Notes under the pieces: model-generated
Told to the model about the DNA's origin: nothing
The model's input: the letters and a program-made list of their open reading frames with translations, nothing else
Database searches by the model: none
NCBI GenBank assembly: GCA_050011535.1
Contig: JBEKIX010000131.1
Location: forward strand, 1 to 7,506
Direction: 5' to 3'
Origin: JAFNAG01 sp050011535
Lineage (GTDB): Bacteria; Acidobacteriota; UBA6911
Length of the DNA stretch: 7,506 bases
Shown: positions 6,670 to 7,506 of the stretch, one piece after another
Position numbering within the stretch: the stretch's first letter is position 1
How the letters are laid out: each line of letters begins with the position of its first letter
Position numbers and translations under genes: made by a program

Positions 6670-6677
6670 TTCGAGTT

Positions 6678-7506
<829 letters not shown>

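Overview
This is an ordinary housekeeping stretch of a bacterial chromosome, and I found no previously undescribed system in it. It carries a minus-strand Holliday-junction block (ruvA, ruvB and the first 25 codons of an unidentified gene). Divergent from that is a plus-strand purine block (purF, purM, purN), followed by tyrS and the first 829 bases of a 16S rRNA gene. Protein-coding DNA is fairly GC-rich, while the rRNA leader is clearly more AT-rich. The 16S has bacterial signatures throughout. Its V3 region and the sequence around the 338 and 515 primer sites look most like Acidobacteriota to me, but that is recognition from memory and not a database placement.

Layout. Bases 1-76 (minus): start of an unidentified small or partial gene 10 bp after ruvB. 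Bases 87-1118 (minus): ruvB. Bases 1142-1744 (minus): ruvA. Bases 1745-1932: divergent promoter region dominated by an 84-bp inverted-repeat element with 20-bp arms (19 of 20 complementary), whose arms carry -35-like hexamers facing both ways. Bases 1933-3357: purF. Bases 3374-4420: purM. Bases 4455-5042: purN. Bases 5117-6334: tyrS. Bases 6335-6677: weak hairpins after tyrS, two candidate rRNA promoters, a boxA antitermination site and a leader hairpin. From 6678: 16S rRNA, running off the window.

How they work together. RuvA and RuvB form the branch-migration motor for Holliday junctions; ruvC is not in the window. PurF makes phosphoribosylamine, the first committed purine intermediate. PurN formylates GAR and PurM closes FGAM to AIR, so three steps of one pathway are co-oriented and closely spaced (gaps of 16 and 34 bp). 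TyrS charges tRNA-Tyr and sits directly upstream of the rRNA operon. The parts most worth a second look are the inverted repeat between ruvA and purF, the hairpin that overlaps the purM stop codon, and the rRNA leader.
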